DNA from: Candidatus Gastranaerophilales bacterium
GTDB lineage: Bacteria > Cyanobacteriota > Vampirovibrionia > Gastranaerophilales > Gastranaerophilaceae
Assembly (NCBI GenBank): GCA_944326455.1
Contig: CALVEA010000006.1
Location: 1-64,000, forward strand
Reading direction: 5' to 3'
DNA length: 64,000 nt
Below the pieces are notes generated by a model, which saw nothing but the letters and a program-made list of their open reading frames with translations, was not told the origin of the DNA and searched no databases. The translations under genes were made by a program, and so were the position numbers. Of the stretch, positions 17,794 to 27,038 are shown piece by piece; the stretch's first letter is position 1; the number at the start of each line of letters is the position of its first letter.

Positions 17794-19228
17794 TCAGAGA
17801 TTTATACATCTCGAGGTATTTTTTAGCACTTTCCTTCCAGCTGAAATCTGCTTTCATAGCACTTGTTCTCATAGCATTAAGGGTGTATTTATCTTTATAA
17901 ACATTCATTGCGCAGAGAATAGCATCTTTCATCGCCCAACCGTCATAGCTCCAGAACTTAAATCCGGTTGAGTTATCAAGCGGATAGCCCGTAACTGTAT
18001 TTTCCAGTCCTCCGGTTGCTCTAACTATCGGCAAAGAACCGTATCTCATTGCAATAAGCTGAGAAAGTCCGCAAGGTTCAAATTTGGAAGGCATTAAGAA
18101 AAAGTCTGAGCCTGCATAAATTTGATTTGCAACATCAGGTTTATATCCCACATAAGCCCTGATATTAGGAGTATTATTAGAAAGCCAGATTAAGAGATTT
18201 TCATAGTCTTTATCTCCCGAACCTAAGAAGATAAAATCTGCATCGAGATGCTGTAAATCACCTTCAACCTGACGGATTAAGTCAAGACCTTTCTGGTCAA
18301 CAAGACGGGAAACAAACCCGATAAGCGGTCTGGACGGATTATATTTAAGCCCGAAGTTTTCCAATACCCGTTTTTTATTTTCTTCTTTGTTTTCAAGTGA
18401 ATTAATATCATAGTTTTTGAAAATATTTTTATCGGTTTTCGGGTTAAAGACATCGTAATCTATGCCGTTAAGGATTCCGACAATCTTATCGGTGTGCCCT
18501 CTTAGAGTATAGTCCATACCCTCTCCGTATTCTCCGGTTAAAATTTCGTGAGCATAATTAGGAGAAACAACAACTATTTTATCAGAATAGTTGATTGCAC
18601 CTTTCATCCAGTTTACACGCCCGTAGTGTTCGCAGCCCCACTCATTATAGACAATATCTTTTCTCATATTTGCAAAATCCAGAATATCTTCAAACCAGAC
18701 ACCCTGATAAGCTAGATTGTGGATTTCAAATACATTTTTAGTTTTTGACCAGAATTCATCAAACTTGTAATTTGCTTTGATATAGAGAGGAATCATAGCA
18801 GTGTGCCAGTCATTAGAATGGATTATATCGGCTCTGAAATTAAGCTGCTTTGCGTATTCTAAAGTTGCAAGCGAAAAAGCTATATATCTTTCGTGTTCAT
18901 AACGAGGGTCAAGCCATTTCGGGTAAACTTCGTTAAAGCATGTAAAATACCAGTCATTTTGGACAAAAAAGACATTGATATTTGTTGAAGGGAGTTTGCA
19001 CATAAAAAGCTTAAACTTTTGAGGAGAATATCCGAAAGTTATCCACATTTCCGAATTTTCAAGCTCTTTTATTCCCCACTTATTCATATCAATACAGCCG
19101 TGAAGCGGGGTAAAAATAGCAATTTCGGCATCCTTTTCCAAAAATTTAGGTAAACTTCCGACAACATCAGACAAACCGCCGGCTTTGGAAAAAGGGGCAA
19201 CTTCCGCTGAAGCAAACAAAATTTTCAT
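17789..19228 (-). CDS. glgA: Glycogen (starch) synthase, GT5
   Basis: The 479-aa enzyme uses ADP-glucose to extend alpha-1,4-glucan. The N-terminal FSKAGGLSDVVGSLPKFL holds the K-x-G-G-L ADP-glucose motif. IHSNDWHTAMIPLY, IDYDVFNP, FVSRLVDQKGLDLI and FEPCGLSQLIAMRYGSLPIV, with the catalytic Glu region, complete the family pattern. Length is normal. CAGGAG precedes the ATG. It lies upstream of the pur genes; the phosphohexomutase and GT35 protein further along fit a glycogen cycle. glgC and glgB are not here. Confidence 0.95.
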   Translation of the reverse strand: MKILFASAEVAPFSKAGGLSDVVGSLPKFLEKDAEIAIFTPLHGCIDMNKWGIKELENSEMWITFGYSPQKFKLFMCKLPSTNINVFFVQNDWYFTCFNEVYPKWLDPRYEHERYIAFSLATLEYAKQLNFRADIIHSNDWHTAMIPLYIKANYKFDEFWSKTKNVFEIHNLAYQGVWFEDILDFANMRKDIVYNEWGCEHYGRVNWMKGAINYSDKIVVVSPNYAHEILTGEYGEGMDYTLRGHTDKIVGILNGIDYDVFNPKTDKNIFKNYDINSLENKEENKKRVLENFGLKYNPSRPLIGFVSRLVDQKGLDLIRQVEGDLQHLDADFIFLGSGDKDYENLLIWLSNNTPNIRAYVGYKPDVANQIYAGSDFFLMPSKFEPCGLSQLIAMRYGSLPIVRATGGLENTVTGYPLDNSTGFKFWSYDGWAMKDAILCAMNVYKDKYTLNAMRTSAMKADFSWKESAKKYLEMYKSLI

Positions 19229-19287
19229 AAACTATACTCCTGAAACTCTCTCTTTACATGGGATTATAGAATCCTCACAGAGAAAAA

Positions 19288-19893
19288 TCAAGAGTGGTTA
19301 GTTGTGAAACTGTATTCAACGCCATCAATATTTTTTACAAACCTTTTTGACCCGTCAGTACCTTCTGCAAAACCGTAATAATTTCCATCTTGTTGAAATT
19401 CCACAGACTTTATTATCTTAGAATTATCATTGTTGAGTTTTTTTGATAAAGGTTTTATATTGTTTCCAAATTCATCAGTCTGAATAATTTTTATTTTATT
19501 TTCCCCGTTTTTAACAGTATTGCTTTTGTAAATAATAGAATTATTTATATATTTCACGATTTTTTCTTCAAATTTCGTCATATTGCCTTTATTATCTGTA
19601 AAAACCCTAGTGATAGTTTTTATAAGATTTTGAAACGGTAAAAACATTGTCCGATTTGTTATAGTTTTTTGCTCCATTGTTAAATTTGGATTAACTTTAA
19701 ATGCATAATTTGCTCTAGAAGAAGATTCTTTTTTATAGCCGAGGATTACTCTTGAATTATCGGATAATTTGCGTTCTCTTATGTGATTTATTCCTGCTTG
19801 TTTAAGCTCTGAAAATAAATTATTTCTTTCTCTTCCATATCTGGAGAAAAGATTCATCATTTTATCAGTTGCTCCAATAATTCTGGTTGCCAT
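19288..19893 (-). CDS. Hypothetical 201-aa protein
   Basis: ATG 19893 has AAGGAGA upstream; the longer frame to 20019 runs into the divergent gene and is rejected. The protein is Asn/Lys-rich with no membrane segment. The C-terminal part (GNYYGFAEGTDGSKRFVKN) looks like a small beta-rich module. I recognise no family. It lies between glgA and the arginine decarboxylase gene. Confidence 0.65.
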   Translation of the reverse strand: MATRIIGATDKMMNLFSRYGRERNNLFSELKQAGINHIRERKLSDNSRVILGYKKESSSRANYAFKVNPNLTMEQKTITNRTMFLPFQNLIKTITRVFTDNKGNMTKFEEKIVKYINNSIIYKSNTVKNGENKIKIIQTDEFGNNIKPLSKKLNNDNSKIIKSVEFQQDGNYYGFAEGTDGSKRFVKNIDGVEYSFTTNHS

Positions 19894-19943
19894 TTTATTC
19901 TCCTTTTCTACCATGTTTTTTTTAAAAACTGTAAATAAAAAAA

Positions 19944-19972
19944 TTTGCCATAATGGCAAAATTTTTTTTTTT
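19944..19972. terminator. Hairpin with A- and T-tracts in a divergent intergenic region
   Basis: TTTGCCA-TAA-TGGCAAA, with an A-run on the left and a T-run on the right, resembles a bidirectional intrinsic terminator. It lies in the leader of two divergent genes, where attenuation is conceivable. Confidence 0.5.
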
Positions 19973-20012
19973 AGAGTATTATACATCATAGTGAATAATG
20001 AAGGAAAGATTA

Positions 20013-21482
20013 GTGGCAAAACAACAGGTCAAACAAACCGGAAAATATACAGAAAACGACAATATAAAAGTCAAAGCTCCTATTGTGGAGGCTTTAAAAA
20101 ATGCTTATGAAAACCCTACATATCAGTTCCATATACCGGGACATACAAAGGGTAAAGCGATTTTTAAAGATTTTAGAAAACTTGTCGGAGATAAAGTTTT
20201 AAATATTGACACAACAGATGAATTTGACAATCTGGGGACTCTTCATCCTGCAACAGGTCCGATTAAAGAAGCACAGGAACTTGCAGCACAAGCTTTCGGC
20301 GCAAAAAGAACCTTCTTTTTGCTTAACGGCTCTACTGCCGGAAACCTTGCAATTGCAATGGCTTTGACTAAAAAAGGACAAAAAGTTATTATTAACAGAA
20401 ACTGCCACAGATCAGCTTTAACAGGACTTATGATTTCAGGTGCAGAACCTATCTGGGTATGTCCGAATCAGATTGAAAACTGGTCAATCTGGGGAAATCT
20501 TGATGCTTCAAAAATAGAAAAGCTCCTTCAAGAAAATCCGGATACAGGGCTTGTTTGGATTACAAACCCGACTTACGAAGGTGTTGTATCTGATATTAAA
20601 TCAATCAGTACAGTTTGTAAAAAATATGGAGTTCCTCTCGTAGTTGACGAAGCTCACGGATGTTTGTGGAACTTTAGCAAACATCTTCCGGAAACAGCTC
20701 TTAAACTGGGCGCAGACGCTGTTGTTCATTCACTTCATAAAACCGGCGGAAGTATGAGCCAGAGTTCAATGCTTCATATAGCAAAGGATTCTATTTTAGA
20801 TGACAAAGCTGTAGAAAAAGCACTTAAACTTCTGCATACAACAAGCCCTTCATTATTGCTTCTGGCAAGCCTTGACGCTGCCAGAGCAAACTTAGAATCA
20901 AAATCCGGTCAGGCAGCTTTAGAAAGAGCTGTTAAAAATGCTAAATACTTAAGAACAAGATTGGATAATATTCCGAACCTCCACCAGCTCAAGTCTGATT
21001 TTGGCTATATGACAGATGTTACAAAAGTATTTATAAAAGTTGACGGGCTTTCAGGTAAAAGACTTGAATCTATTCTTGAAATTGATTTCAATATAGAAGT
21101 AGAATCCGCTTCCGATATAGGAGTTTTAATACTCTGCAACCTCGGAAATTCACACTCCGATTTCAAATATCTTGCAGATTCTTTAGAAAAAATTGCCTCA
21201 GGCGGATACAAAGATATTTACTATTTAGAAAAACGCAAACACATGCCGATGCTTGAACCTCAAATAAAAATGAGTTTGAGAGATGCATTTTATGCAGAAA
21301 AAGAAACAATCAGAAAAGAAGAAGCTGTAGGACGAGTTTCTGCCGAAGTAATTGCGGAATGCCCTCCGGGAATTTCTATCCTGCTTCCGGGTGAACTTAT
21401 TACAGAAGAGCATTTACCATATCTGAATGACTATGAAGTTTTGGAGGTGGTAAAAGAAAATGGCGCGCCGGAAAAAATCTAA
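20013..21482 (+). CDS. Orn/Lys/Arg decarboxylase family protein, probably arginine decarboxylase
   Basis: I prefer GTG 20013 (489 aa), with AAGGAA 7 nt upstream; an in-frame ATG at 19998 lacks a Shine-Dalgarno. It is a fold-type I PLP decarboxylase: FHIPGHTKGKA, DTTDEFDNLGTLHPATGPI, FLLNGSTAGNLA, VDEAHGCLW and the PLP lysine in VHSLHKTGGSMSQSS. In cyanobacteria-like lineages this family includes arginine decarboxylase for polyamine synthesis; lysine or ornithine specificity cannot be excluded. It overlaps the next gene by 23 bp. Confidence 0.88.
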   Translation: MAKQQVKQTGKYTENDNIKVKAPIVEALKNAYENPTYQFHIPGHTKGKAIFKDFRKLVGDKVLNIDTTDEFDNLGTLHPATGPIKEAQELAAQAFGAKRTFFLLNGSTAGNLAIAMALTKKGQKVIINRNCHRSALTGLMISGAEPIWVCPNQIENWSIWGNLDASKIEKLLQENPDTGLVWITNPTYEGVVSDIKSISTVCKKYGVPLVVDEAHGCLWNFSKHLPETALKLGADAVVHSLHKTGGSMSQSSMLHIAKDSILDDKAVEKALKLLHTTSPSLLLLASLDAARANLESKSGQAALERAVKNAKYLRTRLDNIPNLHQLKSDFGYMTDVTKVFIKVDGLSGKRLESILEIDFNIEVESASDIGVLILCNLGNSHSDFKYLADSLEKIASGGYKDIYYLEKRKHMPMLEPQIKMSLRDAFYAEKETIRKEEAVGRVSAEVIAECPPGISILLPGELITEEHLPYLNDYEVLEVVKENGAPEKI

Positions 21483-21888
21483 CAATACCATAATTCGTTT
21501 TCTGATAATTTTCTTTCTTATGGCAAGCGGAATTTACTATCTCGGGCTGAATTACGTTCCTCAAAAATGGTACGAAACCCAGACGATGATGCCTAATCAG
21601 GTCGAATCCTACTATGTTAACCAGTGGTGTACATCGGATTTTGGACGCAAAGAAGCAGTTTTATGGGATTTAACCAGAGTTGACTGTCTTGCAAAAGATT
21701 ATGCAATAGAATTTGATTTCGCAAAAAAATGGGCAGAGTCAATCGGTCAATCACTTTACTACTCTAAAATGACCGGCAAAAAACCGGCTGTTGCCTTAAT
21801 ACTTACAAGCCTTGCCGACTACAGATATGTTAAAAGAGTCGAAAGACTTGATAAAGATATAAAAATCTTTCTGATAAAAGCTTATTAG
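21460..21888 (+). CDS. Membrane-anchored protein with PD-(D/E)XK-like motif
   Basis: The 142-aa protein has a basic start, one membrane segment (about 11-32) and a soluble domain. The soluble part has RVDCLAKDYAIEFDFAKKWAES and GQSLYYSKMTGKKPAVALI. D75, E84, D86, K89 and Q97 are spaced as in a small restriction-nuclease-like family of exported proteins. Nuclease activity is inferred only. GGAGGTGG lies inside the end of the decarboxylase gene. Confidence 0.65.
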   Translation: MARRKKSNNTIIRFLIIFFLMASGIYYLGLNYVPQKWYETQTMMPNQVESYYVNQWCTSDFGRKEAVLWDLTRVDCLAKDYAIEFDFAKKWAESIGQSLYYSKMTGKKPAVALILTSLADYRYVKRVERLDKDIKIFLIKAY

Positions 21889-22217
21889 GCTTGAATATAA
21901 GATTTTGCACGGGCCTCTCTGGCAAGCTGCTTTAACCGCTTTTCCTCCGGAGTCTTAATTCTTAGCTTGTTTAATAAAAAACATTTTAACATATTAAGTC
22001 CAACTTTTGAAAACAATGGCACACTTTTAACCTGAGGCGATTTTAAAGAAGATGCCAGCTCAAAATTATCAACAGCAATTTTGGCATACTGTTTTTGCGC
22101 AGTCTTAAAAGCTTTGTAATCACCCATTACAGCTGCATAGACAGTATCCATTTTGAGTTGAGACAGCTTTTGTGCAATAAAAGAATCTGCGCCGCCAATT
22201 GGTGATATTTTTGGCAT
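21885..22217 (-). CDS. Hypothetical 110-aa basic protein
   Basis: AAGGG precedes the ATG. The protein is helical and basic, starts MPKISPIGG and has no membrane segment. No family is recognised. The IxPI near the N-terminus recurs in two other orphan proteins of this window. It follows serS by 17 bp, so it is probably co-transcribed; its end overlaps the convergent gene by 4 bp. Confidence 0.65.
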   Translation of the reverse strand: MPKISPIGGADSFIAQKLSQLKMDTVYAAVMGDYKAFKTAQKQYAKIAVDNFELASSLKSPQVKSVPLFSKVGLNMLKCFLLNKLRIKTPEEKRLKQLAREARAKSYIQA

Positions 22218-22234
22218 AATAATTTCCCTTATCT

Positions 22235-23497
22235 TTATATTCTATCAAATCCGGTATATTTTCTTAAAACTTCCGGAATAATAATAGTTCCGTCTTCTTG
22301 CTGGAAGTTTTCTATAATAGCAGCAAAAGTTCTTCCTACCGCAAGTCCTGAGCCGTTAATTGTATGAACAAATCTAACCTGTCCGTCTTTTGTTCTGTAT
22401 CTCATATTGGCTCTTCTTGCCTGATAGTCGCCATAGTTTGAACAGCTGGAAATTTCTTTATAGTTATTATAAGAAGGCATCCAAACCTCTAAATCCCAGC
22501 ACTTGTTAGCAGAGAAGCCTATATCAGCCGTGCAAAGAGCAACTCTTCTATATGGAAGCCCTAATCTTTCAAGACAAACTTCTGCATCACGTGTAAGTTT
22601 TGCGTGTTCCTCAGGACTTGATTCAGGAGTAGTAAGCTTAACCATTTCAACTTTATTAAACTGGTGAACTCTTATTAACCCTCTTGTATCTTTTCCGGCA
22701 GAACCGGCTTCACGCCTAAAGCATGGAGTATAAGCCGTCATATATTTAGGCAAATCCTCTTCAGATAAAATTTCACCTGCATAAATATTTGTAACCGGAA
22801 CTTCTGCTGTAGGAATCAGGTATAAATCTTCGTCCACACATTTGTACATATCTTCTGCAAACTTAGGTAATTGACCTGTTCCTGTCATAGTTGCAGCATT
22901 TGCCATAAACGGAGGTAAAATTTCTTCGTAACCGTGTTCTTCTGTATGTAAATCAAGGAAGAACTGGATAATAGCACGTTCTAATTTTGCACCTTTACCT
23001 CTGTATAAAGTAAATCTTGATTGAGAAAGTTTAACACCGCGCTCAAAATCTACAATACCTTTTTCTTCACAAATATCCCAGTGAGCTTTGGGGGTAAATG
23101 AAAATTCTGTTGGTTTTCCCCAGGTTGAAACCACCTGATTATCATCTTCCGAAGTTCCAACAGGAGTTGTTTCATCAGGAATGTTAGGTATTCTTAATAA
23201 AATGTCTCTTTGTTTTGTATCAAGTTCTGCCTGCTTATCTTCAAGAACTTTTATTTCTTCTCCTAAAAAGCGAACTTCTTCTTGAATAGAGTCAGTATTT
23301 TCACCGTTCTTTTTCATCATACCGATTTTTTGGGATTCTGATTTTCTTTTTGCACGAAGTTCATCCGCCTTAGTCTGAATCTTTCTTCTTTCAGCATCAA
23401 TCTCAATAACTTCATCAATTGAAAGCTCCGGATTTCTTCTCTTTAAAAGTTCATTAATTTTTTCAGGATTTTCTCTTATTAATCTGATATCTAACAT
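22235..23497 (-). CDS. serS: Seryl-tRNA synthetase
   Basis: ATG 23497 (420 aa) has GAGGTG 6 nt upstream; an in-frame GTG 9 nt further up is less likely. Residues 1-100 form the tRNA-binding coiled-coil arm. The class II core has motif 2 ([29 protein letters not shown], shown in part) and motif 3 ([16 protein letters not shown]). Length and motifs are standard. Confidence 0.97.
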   Translation of the reverse strand: MLDIRLIRENPEKINELLKRRNPELSIDEVIEIDAERRKIQTKADELRAKRKSESQKIGMMKKNGENTDSIQEEVRFLGEEIKVLEDKQAELDTKQRDILLRIPNIPDETTPVGTSEDDNQVVSTWGKPTEFSFTPKAHWDICEEKGIVDFERGVKLSQSRFTLYRGKGAKLERAIIQFFLDLHTEEHGYEEILPPFMANAATMTGTGQLPKFAEDMYKCVDEDLYLIPTAEVPVTNIYAGEILSEEDLPKYMTAYTPCFRREAGSAGKDTRGLIRVHQFNKVEMVKLTTPESSPEEHAKLTRDAEVCLERLGLPYRRVALCTADIGFSANKCWDLEVWMPSYNNYKEISSCSNYGDYQARRANMRYRTKDGQVRFVHTINGSGLAVGRTFAAIIENFQQEDGTIIIPEVLRKYTGFDRI

Positions 23498-23692
23498 TCT
23501 TAACACCTCATTTTTCTGATTTTATTATTATCACAAAATAGACTAAATGTATAGATTAATATTGACTCTATATAAATAAAATACACATAGTAATAAAATA
23601 TAAATTTATTCTCCATTTATATTACCCTCCCGGCTATTGATTTAAGGATTATAATAAGGTTAAATATTTGAATAAAAGAAAGGAGTTTATAT

Positions 23693-24205
23693 ATGTCAAA
23701 TGAAGAGAGAAAAGGCGGATGGCTCAGAGTTTTAGGTATCATTGCCGTTACTTTTTTGATAGCATTTCTTGCATTTTTTACCGCTCTGGAAATTTCACTG
23801 CACAGAATGATGGATCCTGTTTATCATGCAAAAAGAATTGAAAAGATGATGAGACAAGAACAAAGAAAGCTTGAAAGGTTTGAAGATAAAATGATGGACA
23901 ATCCTTTTGAGCCAAAAATGCAGCCTATGCTCGTAAACCTGGTTAAAGAAAATGATGAATATAAAGTAATAGTTGATTTGCGTCCTCTTGGCGGAAATGA
24001 AAAAAATATAAAAGTAAACCTCGAAAATAATGTTATTTCCGTATTTGGCGATATGGAGCGAAAAAAACATAAAGGCGAAGAGATTATGAGTTTCGCTCAA
24101 TCTTATTATTTAGATGAAAACCTTATCCCGGATAAAATGACTAAAGAGAGAAAAGGTGATAAATATATAATAACAATTCCATTTAATCAAATGCATGAAG
24201 ATTAA
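23693..24205 (+). CDS. Membrane-anchored Hsp20/alpha-crystallin-like protein
   Basis: The 170-aa protein has one membrane segment (about 12-31), a charged helix (40-70) and an alpha-crystallin-like domain. The domain shows YKVIVDLRPLGGNEKNIKV, NNVISVFGDMERK and a C-terminal beta strand KYIITIPF. Small heat-shock chaperones are usually soluble, so the anchor is unusual. AAGGAG precedes the ATG and ATTATAAT-like sequence lies near 23650. Confidence 0.78.
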   Translation: MSNEERKGGWLRVLGIIAVTFLIAFLAFFTALEISLHRMMDPVYHAKRIEKMMRQEQRKLERFEDKMMDNPFEPKMQPMLVNLVKENDEYKVIVDLRPLGGNEKNIKVNLENNVISVFGDMERKKHKGEEIMSFAQSYYLDENLIPDKMTKERKGDKYIITIPFNQMHED

Positions 24206-24228
24206 CAAATTTTTTAATCTATTCTTAT

Positions 24229-24261
24229 TTAAAGAGGACATTGGCGTAATGTCCTCTTTAA
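24229..24261. terminator. Bidirectional terminator between Hsp20-like gene and recN
   Basis: A perfect 13-bp stem, TTAAAGAGGACAT with ATGTCCTCTTTAA, and a 7-nt loop separate two convergent genes. The recN stop lies in the stem. Confidence 0.75.
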
Positions 24262-25901
24262 TTATTGATTAACATCTCAGCAAACTTAACCGATTCATCT
24301 GTCACGCCGCCGGAAGCAAGTTCTGCTATTGCTTTGAGCTTATTTTCCCCTTCAAGTATTTTTATTTCAACACTTGTTTTGTCATTTTGAGTTTTTCTTA
24401 CATACAGATGTCTGTCGGATTTTGAAGCTATTATTGCCTGATGAGTTATCATAATTATTTGCATATATTTGGACAATTCTTTTACTTCATCAGCGACAGC
24501 TTGGGAAGTTTTACCCGAGATTCCTGTATCAATTTCATCAAAGACAACAGTATCAATATCATCAGCCTGAGCAAAAATTGTTTTTATTGCCAGCATAACC
24601 CTGGAAATTTCCCCTCCTGAGGCAACTTTGGCAAGAGGTTTTAAATCTTCCGAAATATTTGTGGAAATTAGAAATTCAACTTTATCAATTCCGTTAGGCG
24701 TTAAACCTGTTTTTTCAAATCCAATTTCAAATCTTACTTTCGGAAGTTCAAGTTTTTCAAGTTTCTCTACGATAAGCGAAGAAAGAACTTTAGCATAATC
24801 CTGTCTTTTGTCTGAAATTTCTTTTGCAAGTGCAAAGAGCGAAGTTTCCGTTTTGGAAATTTCGGCTTCAAGAGCTTCAATATTTTGAGTAGAAAATTCT
24901 ATTCCATCAAGCTCTTGTCTCAATTTTGCACCTGTTTCAATAATTTTTTCTATAGAACCGCCGTATTTGCGTTTTAATTTATCCAACAAAAAAAGTCTTT
25001 CCTGAATAGCATTAATTCTTTCTGTATCATTATCCAAAGAAGAAGAATAGTCCCTTAAAGACGATGATACTTCTTTAAGAGTTTCAATTGCATTAATCAA
25101 TTCCGACTCTGTTCCTTCAAGATTGTTATCCATTGCGGAGGCTTTAGACAAGCTGGCTTTTATCTGAAACAAAGCTTCTATAATAGAGCCGTCATCCCCG
25201 GACAAAGACCAATATGAACTTCCGGTTAGCTCTTTTAGCTTTTCAACATTTTCAAGAACATTAAGTTCATTATTTAATTCCTCATCCTCTGTCAAAGAAT
25301 TAAGAGATGCTTCTTCTATCTCATTTACTTGAAATTTAAGAAAATCAATCTGCTCTTCTGTTTTTTGAGAAGCATTTTTAAGTGTTTCCAGCTCTTGGAG
25401 CATGTCTTTATAGTGCTCATACCCCTTCTTGTATTCCTCAAGACCAGCATCCTTAATATACGAATCTAAAAGAGCAATGTGGTATTTTGGCTGTAAAAAC
25501 GAATATGTCTGGTGCTGTGAATGAATATCAAGAAAAAGTTCTCTAAAGATTCTGATAAACTCCTGATTAACCAAACATCCATTAACTCTTGAACGTGAAC
25601 CTGTCTGAGTAATTTCCTTTGAGAGAATAATATCTTCTCCTGCAATATCAATCCCATATTCTTCAAAGAGTTGACTAATATTCTGTTTTTCGTTCAAAAT
25701 CGTAATTTCAATAACAGCCTTGTCAGAACCTGCCTTTATAACTTCTTTCCCGGCTTTTGCCCCAAAAGCTATATCAATAGCATTTATTAAAATACTTTTT
25801 CCGGCACCCGTCTCACCGGTTATTATGTTCAAACCCTTATCAAGCTCGAGTTCCAACTCATCTATCAATATATAGTTTTTTATAAAAATTCTACTCAGCA
25901 T
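24258..25901 (-). CDS. recN: DNA repair protein RecN
   Basis: The 547-aa SMC-like ATPase acts in double-strand-break repair. It has Walker A ITGETGAGKSILINAID (about 28-44), long coiled coils in the middle, the signature LAKVASGGEISRVMLAIK, Walker B TVVFDEIDTGISGKT and MITHQAIIA. Length is normal. Its start overlaps the end of the TPR gene by 11 bp. Confidence 0.95.
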   Translation of the reverse strand: MLSRIFIKNYILIDELELELDKGLNIITGETGAGKSILINAIDIAFGAKAGKEVIKAGSDKAVIEITILNEKQNISQLFEEYGIDIAGEDIILSKEITQTGSRSRVNGCLVNQEFIRIFRELFLDIHSQHQTYSFLQPKYHIALLDSYIKDAGLEEYKKGYEHYKDMLQELETLKNASQKTEEQIDFLKFQVNEIEEASLNSLTEDEELNNELNVLENVEKLKELTGSSYWSLSGDDGSIIEALFQIKASLSKASAMDNNLEGTESELINAIETLKEVSSSLRDYSSSLDNDTERINAIQERLFLLDKLKRKYGGSIEKIIETGAKLRQELDGIEFSTQNIEALEAEISKTETSLFALAKEISDKRQDYAKVLSSLIVEKLEKLELPKVRFEIGFEKTGLTPNGIDKVEFLISTNISEDLKPLAKVASGGEISRVMLAIKTIFAQADDIDTVVFDEIDTGISGKTSQAVADEVKELSKYMQIIMITHQAIIASKSDRHLYVRKTQNDKTSVEIKILEGENKLKAIAELASGGVTDESVKFAEMLINN

Positions 25902-26940
25902 GTTCTTCGTCTTCTTCCGGTTCTAGTTCTTCATCCTCATCGTCGGAACCGTCTTCTTCGTCATAATTTTGTTCATCATCATTTCCCTCGGCTTCATCAT
26001 CCTCTTCTTCTTCCGCTTCCAGTCTCCGTTCGGCTGCGTCGTATTCTTTTTGGACAATGTCTTTCGGATATGTAAGAGTCAATGAACATTCCAGCGCCCC
26101 TTCCAGAGATTCCACATATTTTTCCGAATCTCCCAGATATTTATATACCATAGCTAAAAGATAATATAAATCTCCATTATCATCACCGCTGTCTAACCTG
26201 TTTTCTAAAATAGATAAAATTTCTTCTATCTCATTTTGTTTTATACAAATTTTTGTAAGGAGTTTATAAGCTTCAACATCATTATTATTATATTCAACTG
26301 TTTTTAACAAGTATTCTTTTGCTTCCTCAATATTTTCATTTTTATAAGCTATTGCAGCGAGATTGAAATATGCCCAACTGTAATCAGGAGAGATTGCAAG
26401 TACTTTTTTATAACTTTCTGCTGCAAAATTTGTAAGTCCGTTATTTTGATATATATAGCCAAGATAAAAATGAGCATAGATATCTTGAGGATTAATAGAG
26501 ACTGCTTTCTGAAAATTATCGGTTGCAAGATTCATTTCATCTTTGTTGAAATAGCAAATCCCGAGATTAAAATAACAATTCCCGTCATTTGGATCTGTTT
26601 TTAACACGGTATTGAATGCTTTTATTGCTTCATCCCATTCCTTAAGTTCCACAAGAACTTCCCCTAAGTTGTAATAATAATCTTCCTGCGGTGAAAGTTC
26701 AACAGCCTTTTCATAAGCCTTTTTGGCTTTCTCAAAATCTTTAATTTTTTCATAGAGAATCCCCAAGTTATATTGAATTTGGCTGTCTTCCGGAAAATAT
26801 CTAAGCAAATACTGCAAATTAGAAAGAGCTTCTTCATTAAACCCGTTATTTGCTAACAATATTGCCAATTCACGTCTGGCTTGGAAATTAGAAGGATCCT
26901 CCTGCAAAACCGATTGTAATTTTTCTATCTCATTTCCCAT
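25891..26940 (-). CDS. TPR protein with acidic tail
   Basis: The 349-aa protein has about seven TPR units (residues 15-300) and a very acidic tail of about 40 residues. No signal peptide is seen. It has no Shine-Dalgarno; TGGACT-17-TATAAT ends 7 nt before the ATG, so it should be leaderless. It overlaps recN by 11 bp and would drive recN transcription. The function is unknown; the acidic tail may bind basic partners. Confidence 0.85.
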   Translation of the reverse strand: MGNEIEKLQSVLQEDPSNFQARRELAILLANNGFNEEALSNLQYLLRYFPEDSQIQYNLGILYEKIKDFEKAKKAYEKAVELSPQEDYYYNLGEVLVELKEWDEAIKAFNTVLKTDPNDGNCYFNLGICYFNKDEMNLATDNFQKAVSINPQDIYAHFYLGYIYQNNGLTNFAAESYKKVLAISPDYSWAYFNLAAIAYKNENIEEAKEYLLKTVEYNNNDVEAYKLLTKICIKQNEIEEILSILENRLDSGDDNGDLYYLLAMVYKYLGDSEKYVESLEGALECSLTLTYPKDIVQKEYDAAERRLEAEEEEDDEAEGNDDEQNYDEEDGSDDEDEELEPEEDEEHAE

Positions 26941-26947
26941 AACAGTA

Positions 26948-26976
26948 ATTATAACAAAATCGTACTATAGAGTCCA
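26948..26976 (-). promoter_or_regulatory. Leaderless promoter of the TPR-recN operon
   Basis: On the minus strand, TGGACT (26976-26971), 17 nt, TATAAT (26953-26948), then 7 nt to the ATG at 26940. Confidence 0.65.
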
Positions 26977-27000
26977 GTTAAAGCAAAATGACATCTTTAT

Positions 27001-27008
27001 GCTATAAT
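27001..27008 (+). promoter_or_regulatory. Extended -10 promoter of the phosphohexomutase gene
   Basis: TGCTATAAT ends at 27008, followed by a normal leader with GAGGAG (27025-27030) before the ATG at 27039. Confidence 0.55.
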
Positions 27009-27038
27009 AGGTATTATTTGATATGAGGAGAAGTAAAA

